Under the pieces are notes generated by a model, which saw only the letters and a list, made by a program, of their open reading frames with translations, ran no database searches and was not told the origin of the DNA. A DNA stretch of 64,000 bases from Meandrina meandrites (taxonomy: Eukaryota > Cnidaria > Anthozoa > Scleractinia > Meandrinidae). Made by a program: the position numbers and the translations under genes. Positions 1 to 12,026 of this stretch are shown here, piece by piece (the first letter of the stretch is position 1; each line of letters opens with the position of its first letter). The DNA is taken from the NCBI GenBank assembly GCA_963693305.1, contig OY855908.1, forward strand, positions 26,151,993 to 26,215,992, written 5' to 3'.

Positions 1-1099
1 GATGTTTTTCCTCCTTGACGCGATCAAAACAAGTCCCCAAACGTAGGGTATACCTCCTTTATTTGTATTCCCGATAAAGAAGAATATGGAATGCGTAGAA
101 ACGTGCGAAAACGTGGGTAACAGAAACTTACAGGGACCTGAGGTAAGCGTTTCTCATTGTACAATGATTTTTTTTAGACTGGTTGAAGCTTATGTCTTCG
201 ACGTTTATCATGTTTATCAACTTAGCTCACTGGAATTAAAGCCAAGCTCGGCGTAAAATAGATAGTGAGAACGAGGAGATAGTATTAAATGGCAGTCATT
301 TCGTCGAGGCATGTAACTGTTATTTATGTTTGTCATCTAAATTTTAAGCTACTGTACTTCAAATTAATAAGAATCGCACCCTTTCATTATTTATACATGA
401 GGAAATGTTCCTCAAAATATTGACCAAGTGGCCATTTCAGGCCGCAAAGAAAAATTGCGTCAAGGAAATTGGAAATTACTGCAACACCTTTCATTTGATA
501 CCTTTGAAATTGAAAGAAACATTTCAGCTCAGTGTGATCTCTTTTTTTTTTTTTAAGTTATACTAGAGACTACTTGCAGTCAACCTGGTAGCTAATCTAG
601 ACTTCAATTAAACAGTGCTACTCACGTTTTGAAATGCCTCTTTGGGCATGTTTAATAAATGAGACCATTTCTTAACTTAGAATTTGTTCTTCCCATGATG
701 TTTTATTGTATTGGTAAACACAGATTTCCGTTTCTTTTGCATTTTGTGGTCTACAGGTAATTTTTGGGACTAATAGAATGCCTAATGTTTTGACAGGATT
801 TACAGACTTCAGAACTGAGGACATTCTGGATAATTTCATACTGTTGAGTTAAATGATGGATTATAACAAGTTCAGGTAGTTTTACACATAGTTATGTGAC
901 AGTCAATTCTAGCAATTCCCTTCCTTCTCTACACACATTCATTACCTGAGGCATTTAAGATCTGCTTTTTGACCAGAAATTTGTCTACTTTATAAAAACT
1001 CTGTTTGACATTTTCTTAAGGCCTGTAATTTCAGTTGTTGGATGACCTTCAGTAGCATTTTAAAGTAGCAATGTAAAAATTCATGAGGTCTTAAACTTA
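1..1099. other. Non-coding stretch, no gene seen
   Basis: AT-rich sequence with stop codons in all frames and no recognisable RNA gene or terminal-repeat element. Nothing can be supported here beyond generic intergenic or intronic DNA. Confidence 0.6.
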
Positions 1100-1390
1100 A
1101 TCAAGCCAGAAAACCCTAATTCCAATATAAAGCTAACTGCAAGCAACATGATGTACCGTTTGGCAACCAAAGTGTTTTTAGGGCTAACCGGAGTACTATG
1201 TAGACCAACCGGAATCTTATGCAGGCTAACTGGAATGGCTTGCATGTTTCATGACACATAAGTGCCATACAAGCCAGAAATACCTAACTCCAATAATTAG
1301 CATAACCTCAAGCCACCTCAGCTAACTATACTCAGGCTAACTGGAGTACTGCTTAGGCTACCCAGGGAGCTTTTTAGGCTAACCAATGTG
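1100..1390 (-). repeat. Dispersed ~170-bp repeat, two tandem units
   Basis: Two imperfect units about 170 bp apart, each opening with CAAGCCAGAAA followed by a CCTAA(T/C)TCCAATA-type segment, and carrying GGCTAACTGGAGTACT-like motifs. The same family occurs in the opposite orientation at 20,689-20,960, again as two tandem units. No coding capacity. It is probably a dispersed minisatellite or part of a repeat family; its class is unknown. Confidence 0.5.
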
Positions 1391-1450
1391 CTATTTATAT
1401 ATAGTGGAAAGGCTCTCATGACTTGTTGGCTCGCACTTTGTCAAGACCCA

Positions 1451-1452
<2 letters not shown>

Positions 1453-1485
<33 letters not shown>
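1453..1485. repeat. Poly-T tract (33 T)
   Basis: An uninterrupted run of 33 T. It could be the poly-A tail of a minus-strand retroposed sequence, but no recognisable retroelement body lies next to it. The rest of 1,391-2,402 shows no gene. Confidence 0.8.
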
Positions 1486-1488
<3 letters not shown>

Positions 1489-2402
1489 TCATATGGGAAT
1501 TAGCCAAGTGGTAGCTGTAACTTTGATTTAAATAAACTCTAGCTTAGTTTTGGTTGGCAACTTGCTCTAAAAGAAAACCAAACATAGATTTCTGTGATGT
1601 AATGTTTTGAAATGAACAGATTACAAAAATTCAGCTTTAGGGTCCAAAACATTTTTAAACATTATTAAAATAATCTGACATTTTTCTGCAATGATTAATG
1701 AAAGGAGGGGTGCAAAGAAAATTGATTTCTTCCTTGCCTGACCCAGGTAGACTGGGCAAGGTGAAACAATTATTAGCTTACCCAAAGTCCCATGTTTCTT
1801 TCGAAACAACTACAACAAAAAATAAAAATCCATAAATGACATTTGGCTATCTAGCAAGTGGAAAAAATTATTGGATCCACTAGCCCAACATAAAAGCAGC
1901 CAGTTGTTTTCACACACACAAAAGGCCATTAATTTTAATATACAGTCTGCATGCTGGAAAATAGAAATTTCATCAAAATAAATAGTTTTTGTTTGTTTTG
2001 TTCTATTTACTGGTGACTTGAAGACTTTGCAAGGGCATTCCTGTTAGTCAAAATGAACTCAAAAATACACATTGTGTCAATGTAATAAAATTGTCACATG
2101 ATTGACTCCCACATGTTGCCAGTTTAAACCTGAATATACTTTAGTGACATTTATAGCTATTTATATAATATGAACATCCCAGAACCCAATATGGCTACAC
2201 ATAAATACTGACACTTAATATTACATGTACATTTTAAAACCATTCTGGGGTTCATGACAAAAAAATTGTTTCAATAAAAACATGTAAAAATAATGAAATA
2301 ACAGAGAATTTACATCATTAATTATTACTGCAGACCATAAATTTTACTCCAGGTTAAGTTAATGTGTCAAGTTTTTTTGCAGCAAAGGCTTGGTTCCACA
2401 GG

Positions 2403-2589
2403 GTGTGTTTCCAAAAAATATCCATACCTCCCCCAAGGATGGTTCTTTGGTTTGGACCCTCCCACCCCCTGGGATTTCCAGCTTAGCTTCATACTTCTTT
2501 TAAAAATTTGTGTTATTGAGACCCCCATCCAACTCGGAATTTCCAATGACTATCCTTGGGGTGAGTATGGATATTTTCTGGAACCGCAC
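2403..2589. mobile_element. Small MITE-like inverted-repeat element
   Basis: The left end has TTCCAAAAAATATCCATAC followed by CCCCAAGGAT. The right end, reverse-complemented, has TTCCAGAAAATATCCATAC followed by CCCCAAGGAT. This gives inverted termini of roughly 40 bp around a short non-coding core. No clear target duplication was identified, so the exact boundaries are uncertain. The 85-codon open frame crossing it is incidental. Confidence 0.5.
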
Positions 2590-2700
2590 AATGTAGGCAT
2601 AAGCCGCAGATTGATCTGATTGATACACACTAATCTATTTTCAAATTTACCTGTTTTCTATGGGATATATAATTATATATTGTTTTTACCGGTTTCACTT

Positions 2701-2702
<2 letters not shown>

Positions 2703-2757
<55 letters not shown>
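2703..2757. repeat. (TAA)n microsatellite
   Basis: About 18 uninterrupted TAA units. 2,758-3,255 beyond it shows no gene. Confidence 0.9.
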
Positions 2758-2760
<3 letters not shown>

Positions 2761-3255
2761 TAGCGGATACTTAGCGAAGCGTTTCAACAGTTTTGTCCAA
2801 GATTGTAGAAGATTGAGTTAATCAAGATCAGAAAAAAATTGAAAACTTTAAATTGTTGGAGGAAACTTTGGTATTATTGTTTCAACGAATATTCTTTTCC
2901 CATTTTTTTTGAAATATTTAAAAAATAGTCTAGAGGCAAAAAATAGGCAAAATTGAATCGATAAAAAAATTGAAATATTAATTTAATATTTAATATTTAA
3001 TGAAGAGTCCAGTCCAGGTTTTAGACTATGCCCATATAAAGGACATGAAAGTGTTATATGAAAAGTTAAATGAATTTCATGTTAGGACCTTTTAAAAACC
3101 ACAAATTTAATTGAAAGTTCTCCAAAACAACAAACATCATTATTATTGGTTAATCTTTTCTTTGTTGCAGCGTGCAACAGATAAAGTGGTGTGATTAAAT
3201 TTTAAGGTTGTACTTTTTCTACTATTGCATTAGCCTGTCGATTTGTTTAATTTAA

Positions 3256-3636
3256 CTGAAACCACAGGCGGCCCAGACGTTGTATTTGATTATAAGACAA
3301 TGTATGAGAATACTTTGAAAATTGCTCTAAATAGTACTTGTATGAAAGATTTGAATAAAAATGTCTTACCTTATGTTTATCTTGCGTTATTTTGACATTC
3401 CTGTGGTTCTGGAGTGGGTTTAAAGCCGTTTAGACGAGTTTTTCTTTTTGAACTCGTCTAAACGGCTTTAAACCCACTCCAGAACCACAGGAATGTCAAA
3501 ATAACGCAAGATAAACATAAGGTAAGACATTTTTATTCAAATCTTTCATACAAGTACTATTTAGAGCAATTTTCAAAGTATTCTTATATATTGTCTTATA
3601 ATCAAATACAACGTCTGGGCCGCCTGTGCTGAAACC
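3256..3636. mobile_element. Fold-back element: 365-bp near-perfect palindrome with 8-bp duplication
   Basis: Positions 3,264-3,627 form a palindrome centred at 3,445.5, with arms of about 175 bp that differ at only a few sites and a spacer of about 10 bp. CTGAAACC is present directly on both sides (3,256-3,263 and 3,629-3,636), which looks like an 8-bp target duplication and argues against an assembly fold-back. Both arms carry the same short open frame, ending in LNKNVLPYVYLALF, one copy per strand. hAT-type elements make 8-bp duplications, but no transposase is present. Confidence 0.65.
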
Positions 3637-5952
3637 ATAGGAAAATAGCCGTAATTTTGTGTAAACAACAGCTTCACGATGCCGTTCATCCTTCAATAAG
3701 GTAACGAACCATAATAATTATGATAGCATCAAAAGGCTGATCATAGGAATGTGCAGTTTAGAATCACATATCAAACGCTCATTGGATCGTGTCAGCATTT
3801 GTGTTTCACAAAATTATTCATTGCCAAGTAGAATTTGGCCGGCTATGCAGTTTTAACTTTATAGCCGAACAGATGTGTTTCTTGCGTAGGTTCCGATCAA
3901 AGGGTAAAAACGGGATTTCTTGCTGTGCCCTGATCGGGGTCAGAAAATAGAAAGTTTCACTGTGCATTTAAGCACAGTCACTTCAATTGCCAATTCGTTA
4001 TGTAATCATTTTCGTTTCCTTTCTTTCTAATCTGTTTGTGGACCAAAACCGAACTTGTACTCATGGTCTCTGCGGCTTTCGTTTGAATCCTAGCGAAGAA
4101 AACTGTCACAGACAATGATGCCGTGATAGATATCGTATATCAAGTGTCTACTTCCTCCTTCTCCATCATGATTGTAGTTTTATATGCTACCAATACCGTT
4201 TAACTTAACGACATTTAGTTTTAATAGAAATGCAAGTGGTCATGAAAATCTTTGACTTAAACTAGCATTAACCGTCCACTAGTACCTGTAGATTTTCTCC
4301 GGTGATCGTCGATTGTCGAGTGAAAAAATGGCCGGGCAAGGCAGTAGCATTGAAATATGACAACTGCTCATCTGGACTCTCGAGAGAGAAAAAGCTACAG
4401 CAAGCAGTTTAGGAAAAGCTTAAATTGTTCAGATTTCGCTGGTTTTAAGTCTGCTTATGTAAATTGGATAGCAAATGTAGAAATTTCACCTACCTCTTCC
4501 AATAACTTTGTAAAGATCTTGTACAAGCCTTTTGATTCTCAGATCACTGGCTATCTTTAGGTAAGCGAGAAGGGGCAAACCTCAAGAACAAGGCCTCAGG
4601 GGGCCTGGCGAAGAGAAACATGATCATTTTATCACGAAACAAAGCCTTTCTTGTGCTTGATCTGCCACTGGGTCACCAAAAATGATCAGTTTACAATTTG
4701 TCAGATAACTGTTTTAAAAAAAATATATATATATATTGATCAAAATCTAGATTCCCTCCGCAATAACAATAGACTATCAAGCAGACGAGTAATAAGAATT
4801 CAGACAATCACTAAATGGAAGATGATACATAACGTTGCGTTTCCGTGAAGAGAGAAAGCCTGTCTGTTGAGAAAATCCTATTTTTACTAACGTCAATTAC
4901 TTTTTCATGTTGCGCAATGCATATCAGAACTTTGTCCAGACTCGAATATTAAATCTGCGAACTGATTGTTAAATATTTATTTAAACAAAGGAAGTTGCCT
5001 GATTAAACTTCAAGAGAAGTCTGCAACTGGATTGTTTAAGGGCATTGCCATAGCAACAGCTAGATCAAGAATATAAACATCTGATTGATTTGTAAATGAC
5101 CTCATACGTCAATTTGTAATTATTCACTACAGGCAAGCTTATAAAGTTACAGCGATTATCAATCACACGCGACCTTCAGAGCACAATAGTCCAGATGAAA
5201 GTTAAGTATCGGTGGATGGCAATCATTCCCGCCTCTTAAATTTGCTTAATTACACGAAACGTCACTAAGTTATCTCAATATTCAGGGAATCGTGTGTTAG
5301 AATACATCCTAGGTGACCGTTTGAACACATTCGACGGTTCAGAATGGAATCATTTTTTCGGATATCGTTTTCTTTCAGTTAAACGGCTTCTTCTGTGAGC
5401 AGACATTTTTTTTATTATTATTATTTTAATCCCAAAGCTTCTTAACCTTCCAAGCTTGTTTACTTCGTTGAGGGTTTAATTCAACGTTTCTACGTATTCA
5501 TACAATAGTGAATATGTTTTATTTTTATTCATAACTAAAAACAAGATCTAGAAGGTCCTGAAATCCCAAAATCCCATTTTCCCAGCAAAAAACGTTTGCC
5601 CAAATTTTCAAAATTCCAGTCCCAGTTCAATCTACTTTTTTTTTATCTTGTCTTTGATTCCCAGTCCCAGTGGCTCAAATCCCGTTTATCCAGTGAAAAT
5701 TTGCCTAAATCCCAGTTCTTAGTTTACCCCTTCAGGCCCTTTCAATCATGTAAGATTAGCCAGACATTTCTAAGAAATACCCATCTAAATTCTCGGAAAA
5801 GGTCGTGGATGTCACCCGTGCCAAAACAAATAATTTAAGCACCCTCAGAAAACGCCGCTCATTGATCCGTCCAAATATATAACAAAATAGATAACCGAGG
5901 GATACATGAGTCTCATTCTCTATGGCTTAAGATTGCGCGTCATGCAGTTGAA
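3637..5952. other. Non-coding stretch with one possible exon-like frame
   Basis: No recognised gene. A 67-codon frame at 4,357-4,560 begins at an ATG and ends at a stop directly followed by GTAAGC, so it could resemble a first exon. It has no recognisable domain and was not called as a gene. The rest is AT-rich with short simple repeats. Confidence 0.5.
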
Positions 5953-6234
5953 GGTTTAAATAAATAATAAAAAAATAAATAAATGGGAATTTGCAGTGGC
6001 ACTTCCACAGAGTGGCTCTTCGTCCACTGTTCCCGATCGAATTGGAATTTAGCAGTGTTGATTTTTGCAGAGGGAGGAAAACCGGAGAACCCGGAGAAAA
6101 ACCCGGAGAAAAACCCTCGCGAGGACGAGAACCAACAACAAACTCAACCCACATATGACGCCGGGTCCGGGAATCGAACCCGGGCCACACTGGTGGGAGG
6201 CGAGTGCTCTCCCCACTGCGCCATCCCCGCTCTT
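5953..6234 (-). mobile_element. tRNA-derived SINE
   Basis: On the minus strand the 5' part is a tRNA-like head, with an A box matching TGGCGCAGTGG at about 6,210-6,226 and a perfect B box GGTTCGATTCC at about 6,170-6,180. This is followed by an unrelated body and an A/T-rich tail of (ATTT)-type repeats at 5,955-5,985. Pol III internal promoter, tRNA head, body and AT tail are the standard SINE layout. No 3' CCA or intact acceptor stem supports a functional tRNA. Target duplications were not recognised. Confidence 0.75.
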
Positions 6235-6524
6235 CTAAGGCCGGTGGATGCTGGTTAATGGTATGTTTTAGGAGCAAGCGCTTAAAGCAAGGGTTGTAGC
6301 AGGTGTTTGTAAATGAAATAGTCACAGAATTTAAAGTACGAGCAGCAATTGATGAACTTTACTTCTTCCGTGTAAGCAGAAACGATGAAACTTTTGGACA
6401 AGAATGCGTGACATAAACAAACATGTTCATTACACAACAAGGGTGGATGAGATTAACATTGTTTTCATCAGTTTTTTTTTTTGTTGTTGTTTTTGTTTTG
6501 TTTTTTGTTTTTTTCACTTAGTGA

Positions 6525-6771
6525 CTTCAGACTCCATTTACGTGGAGGATGGCCCTAGTACTAGGATCATCCCCCTTTCATGCAAAATGGGATGATCCTT
6601 GTGCTACGATCATCCGAGCGCAATATGTTTTCAGCCTCTGGTTTGCATACGAAATGTTGCATTTGACCCGAGCGCTAGGATCATCCTCTCAGATAGGTTG
6701 ATCCTAGTTCCATGATGATCCTAGCGCTATAGGGCTAAATGCAACCCTTCGCATGTAAACGGAAAGCTGAA
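6525..6771. mobile_element. MITE-like element rich in inverted GGATCATC motifs
   Basis: The ends are imperfect inverted repeats (left begins TTCAGACTCCATTTAC, right reverse complement TTCAGCTTTCCGTTTAC). The interior repeats AGGATCATCC or its complement at least six times, giving strong potential secondary structure. No coding capacity and no clear target duplication. Confidence 0.5.
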
Positions 6772-8732
6772 AACATATAATAATGAGTTTATTTAACGAG
6801 GGTAGCATAATTTACTGGTTGCCTAGTATTTTACAATATGAAGCGAAGTGACTAGTTGCTGTGGTAGACGAGGTATGAGCAAGTAGTTTTCAGAAAAACA
6901 TTCGCGTGTCATTATTTCATTCATATGTGGATCCTTATGACAGCCGAAACTATTTTTGTGGGAGAAATTCGAGCTTATTTCAACACATGTCGAACGCTAG
7001 AAGCGACTGAAGTGTCCTACCTTGTCATATTATTATACACGGTAATAGTAGCTAATAGTAAGTAGACGTAAAATAGCTCCAAATTGCTTGAAAACACGCT
7101 GTAACGTTAGCAAATAACACCATGTTATGCTTCATCGACTTTATTTAACAATTTCGCTTTTATTTATTGCTCAAAAGTTCCCTGTTTAAAACCCCATACA
7201 AATTCTTATATAAAGACCGCCATTTTAATATATATATGCAAATATCATGCTTGGTCTACCTGTGGTGCATCAGGAAGGAAGTATAGCAGTAAGAGCCGAT
7301 TTTAGGAAGCTTAAAAATTTATAATAGCGATTAGCGAGAAAATTTGAATATTTATATGGGGCATGCTGTGACCTCGCAAACATAGGATGGTAAACCTGTG
7401 GATAAACGAAAGCTTCCTCCTCAGAAAATGGCGGCCGAAATTCTGTTATTTTCCTGTGCTTGCAATAGTTTTCTGCTCTAAATTTTGACTGCAATATGAA
7501 TTACATTCATTATTCTTGTTGCTGACAACTTCTAAAAGAGATCTGTAAGAGCATTTCAGAAGTATTCCGTTAAAATGTGGGAAACCACATAATCCTGCGC
7601 AAAACTTCATTCCTGATTTACTTAAAAACGCTCGAACAGATTTTTTTACAAATTTGCCTACAGTTAGTCAATCTAATATACTTTGTCACATTAAACGGAT
7701 ACAAATTGTTAGACTAGATTTCGAGATAATCAGGCTTGTTTAAAAACAAAAGAATACAACAATCGTTGCTATGGCAAACTTTGTTGCTTAGAAACCATTA
7801 AAAAAATTAAAAAATATCATATTTGATCATTATGGTGTATTTTGGAAAAAAATTGAATTTTGCCTTTCCGAGGGAACATTAATCTTCAAAACACCTTAAG
7901 GCTAAAAAAACTACATCGGGCCGCTTAAATCGCAGGTTCACTTGAGATGTTTAAATAGTATACAAAACGTTTTATCGTGCTATGAGTAATTAATTAATTA
8001 TGCATTTATTGCTCGAACTTTCAGCGGACTCCGTCTTAACTATGCCAATGGCTAACCATCGTCCATACTCCACCGCCCAGGTATAGAAGGCAGTTCAAGG
8101 CAGTTCAACTACTCGAGAAAGCCTTATACTGTACTTTATATTACTGCACGCTATCTAATAAAGCTGATTTCTAGTCCGTACTGCGCAGTCACGGGGTTTG
8201 TTTTCATTTTTGTTTTGAATTCGTTGCTGACGTGACACTTCGGTAATAGCGTACATGAAGTTTTTTAGTCCGCCATTACGGGTTGTTTCGTTCAAGAATG
8301 CTCGATGAGCTGAAACGTCGGTTTTGAATAGGGTGGATGTTCTTCTACTCGTTATTATTGTTTTGCAAGGACATCTAGTGCTACCAGTGAAGAAAAAGGT
8401 ACGTTTGTTCCAGAATTTTTATCTTTGCCAGTAAACATTCTTTCGTGTGAGACTCACATAAACATTGCAGTCGGAGATTGCGCAGGACGGACTGGAAATC
8501 AGCTTTAAATTAGTTAAAGGATGCTTTTGTACTTTTGTAACTATATCATAAAAATATGAAAATCAAGCAAAATGTGATGCTATACAAACATAAGAAGTAT
8601 TGAACTGCTGATGTTTTACAAAATTTATTTTGCCTGTAAAATTGCGCTAAATATTCTGCGAAGTACGTACGCTACAAGTTAACAAGTACTCCGTATAACT
8701 CAACTCCAGACAGATAAATCCCATATTTCTTA
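6772..8732. other. Non-coding stretch, no gene seen
   Basis: No open frame with recognisable content and no RNA gene. The 74-codon minus-strand frame at 7,270-7,494 has no domain and is treated as chance. Confidence 0.55.
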
Positions 8733-9151
8733 GAGGAAGGCTGAAGGGGCCGCCAATTGCGATGGTGATTTCATGGTTTCATGCTTTATTAACAGTCGTC
8801 AAACCGGACCTTCTCTTTCGCGTAACTTTCTAATGTTACATCGCAATGTCTCAATACTGATTAGCAGTTTGATCCAGCAACTTGCAAATTTAATTTAAAT
8901 TTGCTTGAGCAAATTGCCAAGTTGCGTTTGGGTTTTGGCAAGTTCCGTTTTAATTTTTCGAGTATAAACTGAAAGAATTATTATACTACTCTGTGTCAAA
9001 TGGGGAGGAATAATTTACCTGTGTTTGAGTGTTTATCAGTAGACTGCGAGATATAAGCGCAGGTTGAGTTCACATCACCAAACTGAATACCACTTTTCAA
9101 AATTCAAATTTTATACGTTTTAAATTTTAAAGTGAGGGAGGTTAGTGACAT
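8733..9151 (+). repeat. Repeat copy 1 of an inverted pair
   Basis: Its outer blocks (about 8,733-8,765 and 9,098-9,151) recur as the reverse complement at 10,733-10,825. Shared motifs include AGGCTGAAGGGGCCGCC and AAGTGAGGGAGGTTAGTGAC. The second copy lacks the middle ~330 bp. Identity of the family is unknown. Confidence 0.55.
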
Positions 9152-10224
9152 GAGCTTAACCTGGGCCTATTTCACGCAGTCTGTTAGTAAGTAGTAGGGC
9201 AAGTATTTTCTTCAATGTAACTCATTTCCTGCTCCCTTTTCGCGGGTGTTTCAAAGTTTAAAGGACACTAGTCAACCTGTGCCATTTCGTTGCCGTGGTG
9301 AAAAAAAAAATGCATTGCTGCAGGTTGTGTAATTGGAAGTCTGTTTAATTATATTTATTAAATTCTCAACCTCGGATAATGCAATTCTAGCTTTCTGATT
9401 GGTTCACTAGATCTCGGTTATCAGCCATTATACCTGCGTTTGACCGTATATGGGAAACGAGTGCGACAAGTGCCGCTCAGTTTAAAAATTTTCCTGCGGG
9501 AAGCGAAAGTTCCATCAGAAAAATGGCAAATTTGGCGAGGTTTATAAGCTTATACAAGAAATAATCGACAGTGCCTTCCCTAAAACCACACAAATACCAC
9601 AAAATGCCATAGTTGACTCAACTACGTAAAACTGAAAGGATTGATGCGAAATGTTTAATTAAAAATACTTGTAAATGTACAGCAAGAGCGACTTAACGAA
9701 GAAGAAAAGCAGTAAATAATTTACGGGAAGACCAGAAAACTGACACAATTTCATTCAGTGTTCGACGTAAAATTAGGCTCAGCACTTCAGTTAAGTTTGT
9801 TACCTTTCAATCTTGATCTTGTCCTTTTATACTTCAATAAACTTCATCGAATCTGAGTGCAATTTCGTTTCAGCATAATGTAATAGTCTTGATGACATCC
9901 GTGGAGCCGTAAACAAGGTCGATATGTAAACACTTGCTTCGCTCGTCTTGCACAAGGCGTATAATTTCCAGAAAAGCTATTGCTTCGGATCTTTCCGAAA
10001 ACCTTAATTGTTGTCACAATTTTCCAGGATGAAAAGACAATTTACGAGGAGATTTTCCGAGGAAAATCTTCAGAAGAAAACTCTCTCGCTCGCTTTCCTC
10101 GTGTGTTCCATTCAACTCAAAAAGTGAACACCGCGCCACAAATTTTCCCGCCTCGTCATACTATCACTTCGTTTACATCAAAATGAAATGTCCAGTTGAT
10201 TTATACATAAGAAGAATTTAATAA

Positions 10225-10340
10225 AACAATTATTCCATTCGCCCTTGTTGGATACGAGTGGTTATAGCCAACTCGGCGCTTCGCGCCTCGTTGGCTATTT
10301 ACCACCTCGTATCCCACGCGGGCTCATGGAATAATTGTTA
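10225..10340. mobile_element. Palindromic MITE 1
   Basis: About 115 bp with ACAATTATTCCAT at one end and its complement at the other. The interior is self-complementary around GTTGGATACGAG and TAGCCAAC motifs. It is closely related to the element at 10,449-10,556. Non-coding and able to fold into a long hairpin. Confidence 0.6.
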
Positions 10341-10448
10341 ATTAGCAGTTTCACAGTGATCTTTCTTTAAGGACGCTCCGAATAAAATATAATGCCGAAA
10401 CTCTCGCATGTAAACACAACCAAAGGCGTGTCTTGTAGTATACTTAAG

Positions 10449-10556
10449 AATTATTCCACGAGTGCGCGTTGGATACGAGATGGTAGATAGCCAACGAGGC
10501 GCGTACGAGTTGGCTTTAGCTATCTCATATCCAACAAGCGCAAGTGGAATAATTGT
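10449..10556. mobile_element. Palindromic MITE 2, same family
   Basis: Ends AATTATTCCAC / GTGGAATAATT, with GTTGGATACGAGATGG and the complementary CATATCCAAC inside. Same architecture as the copy 110 bp upstream. Two copies so close together suggest repeated insertion or a local duplication. Confidence 0.6.
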
Positions 10557-10732
10557 TTTGTTAAAAGCACCCATAGAATTACAATATTTGAGCTCCTCGG
10601 CTGTTCTCGCTGACACGTAGACCTACCAATTATTTGTGGTCCATGGTATATGAGCTCATATACTATGGCCTGCAAACCATTCAAAACTCAGGAAATGCAA
10701 TATACCTTGGCTAGTTTTTAATAACATAGAAC

Positions 10733-10825
10733 ATGTCACTAACCTCCCTCACTTTAAAATTTAAAACGTATAAAATTTGAATTTTGAAACCATCGCAATT
10801 GGCGGCCCCTTCAGCCTTCCTCCGT
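10733..10825 (-). repeat. Repeat copy 2 of an inverted pair
   Basis: Reverse complement of the outer blocks of 8,733-9,151, with the central part missing. It is followed by a C run interrupted by few other bases at about 10,830-10,850. Confidence 0.55.
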
Positions 10826-11280
10826 TCCCCCACCCCCCCCCCCCCCCCCTCCCCTCTCCGCCAAATAACCTCACAAGCCACCAACCGTACAGCAGTTAGA
10901 TTTTATGACGTTTGGAACATCTTGGAAGTAAAAAAGTTCGGTATAGAAGTAATCCGTACACAATCCATACACATTTTGCTTGTGCTATAAGAGACTTGGA
11001 TCAAACCCTGTGAGGATGTACTAGGAAGGAGAAAGTTGCAGCAGCGGGAGTAGTAGTATAGGGGGCTACCCTAGGGTGCACTTAATATTCAAAATGGCCA
11101 CCCGAACCCTAAGGTGCACTGAATATTCCAAATGGCAGCCGATCGCAACGAATGTAAAATAATATTAAAAAGGGGGTTGGAAACGTAAAACGAAACGCGT
11201 CACGTCATAAGGAATTGTAAGAATTTGTAATGTTAAAAATACCGGAAGAGAACAGGTGTAACAGGTGTGATTTAGAACGC

Positions 11281-11336
11281 TATAAAATATCGACCGCGTG
11301 GAGACAAAATCAGTTTAGAATTGCTTCACGGAGAAG
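11281..11336 (+). promoter_or_regulatory. TATA-type promoter and leader of the GRF zinc-finger gene
   Basis: TATAAAATA starts at 11,281, 56 bp before the ATG at 11,337. That spacing suits a TATA box with a transcription start about 30 bp downstream and a short leader. No intron signal lies between. Inferred from position only. Confidence 0.5.
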
Positions 11337-12026
11337 ATGGGTAAAACTAAAACTGATAAAGTGAGGATGAAAAAGTCTGCAAGGAAACCTTACTCGTCGT
11401 TACCCTCTCAACATGAACAACATGGTGCAACATTGGTCGCAGAGTTTGAAAGGCTCGTGAAAGAGGGCCTGGAAGAGGGACAGGTTCATCAAAGCAATCA
11501 AGCCCAAGTCAGTAACGTTCTTGGAGTACAAGGACTAGTTTTGCCAAAGTGTCCCGTGGATCTTTCAGAGTTAGTACCATACAAAGCCACGAACTCTGGG
11601 GAACGCTTTTTTCGCTGTCAAAAGTCTCAATGTGGCGTCATTTGCTTTGAAGACAAACTAATGGATTACAGCAAAGCGGTGGTAGAGAAGCTTCATGGAT
11701 CGTTCAAGATGGCCGCTCCTATCTGCCTTTGTGACATGACCACCCTGCTTAACGTTTCTAAATCCCAAAAGAACTATTTACGACCTTATTTCACTTGTGG
11801 ACAGAGAAACAGGCAAGATAGATGTAATTACTTTCAGTGGGCTGACGAAAAAATCTCAAATAAGAATTTACAGATATCTAACGCGGCGATTAAGCAACGA
11901 AAGGAGCGAGAAGCTGAGATTCAGGCATTCTTGGAAGGACAGCAACAAGCGGCGGTTGCCTATCAAGGAGAAAACGTGCCTGACTACCTGCTGGAGATGA
12001 CACAGGATTTGGGACTTTCATTATAA
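11337..12026 (+). CDS. GRF-type zinc-finger protein
   Basis: Intact 229-residue frame. Residues 130-168 fit a GRF zinc finger: C130-x-C132, C154 and C163, followed by NYFQW, the typical C-x8-C-xx-F-x-W ending. Residues 72-103 carry a second, looser cysteine group (C72, C94, C99, C103) with an FFRC motif. The N-terminus is basic and residues 180-200 are helical and charged. GRF fingers bind nucleic acid, usually single-stranded DNA, in repair and topoisomerase proteins. It lies 3.3 kb upstream of, and co-directional with, the element A polymerase and has its own TATA box, so it is plausibly an accessory gene of element A. A host gene fragment cannot be excluded. Confidence 0.65.
   Translation: MGKTKTDKVRMKKSARKPYSSLPSQHEQHGATLVAEFERLVKEGLEEGQVHQSNQAQVSNVLGVQGLVLPKCPVDLSELVPYKATNSGERFFRCQKSQCGVICFEDKLMDYSKAVVEKLHGSFKMAAPICLCDMTTLLNVSKSQKNYLRPYFTCGQRNRQDRCNYFQWADEKISNKNLQISNAAIKQRKEREAEIQAFLEGQQQAAVAYQGENVPDYLLEMTQDLGLSL

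Noticed and set aside
3256..3636. Assembly fold-back artefact
   Set aside because: The 8-bp direct duplication on both sides favours a real insertion, although raw reads were not available.
6152..6234. Functional tRNA gene (minus strand) with good A and B boxes
   Set aside because: It is fused to an unrelated body and an A/T-rich tail and lacks a convincing cloverleaf acceptor stem, so a tRNA-derived SINE explains it better.
5927..6325. 132- and 91-codon open frames on both strands over the SINE
   Set aside because: They overlap the SINE on opposite strands and have repeat-derived composition; chance frames.
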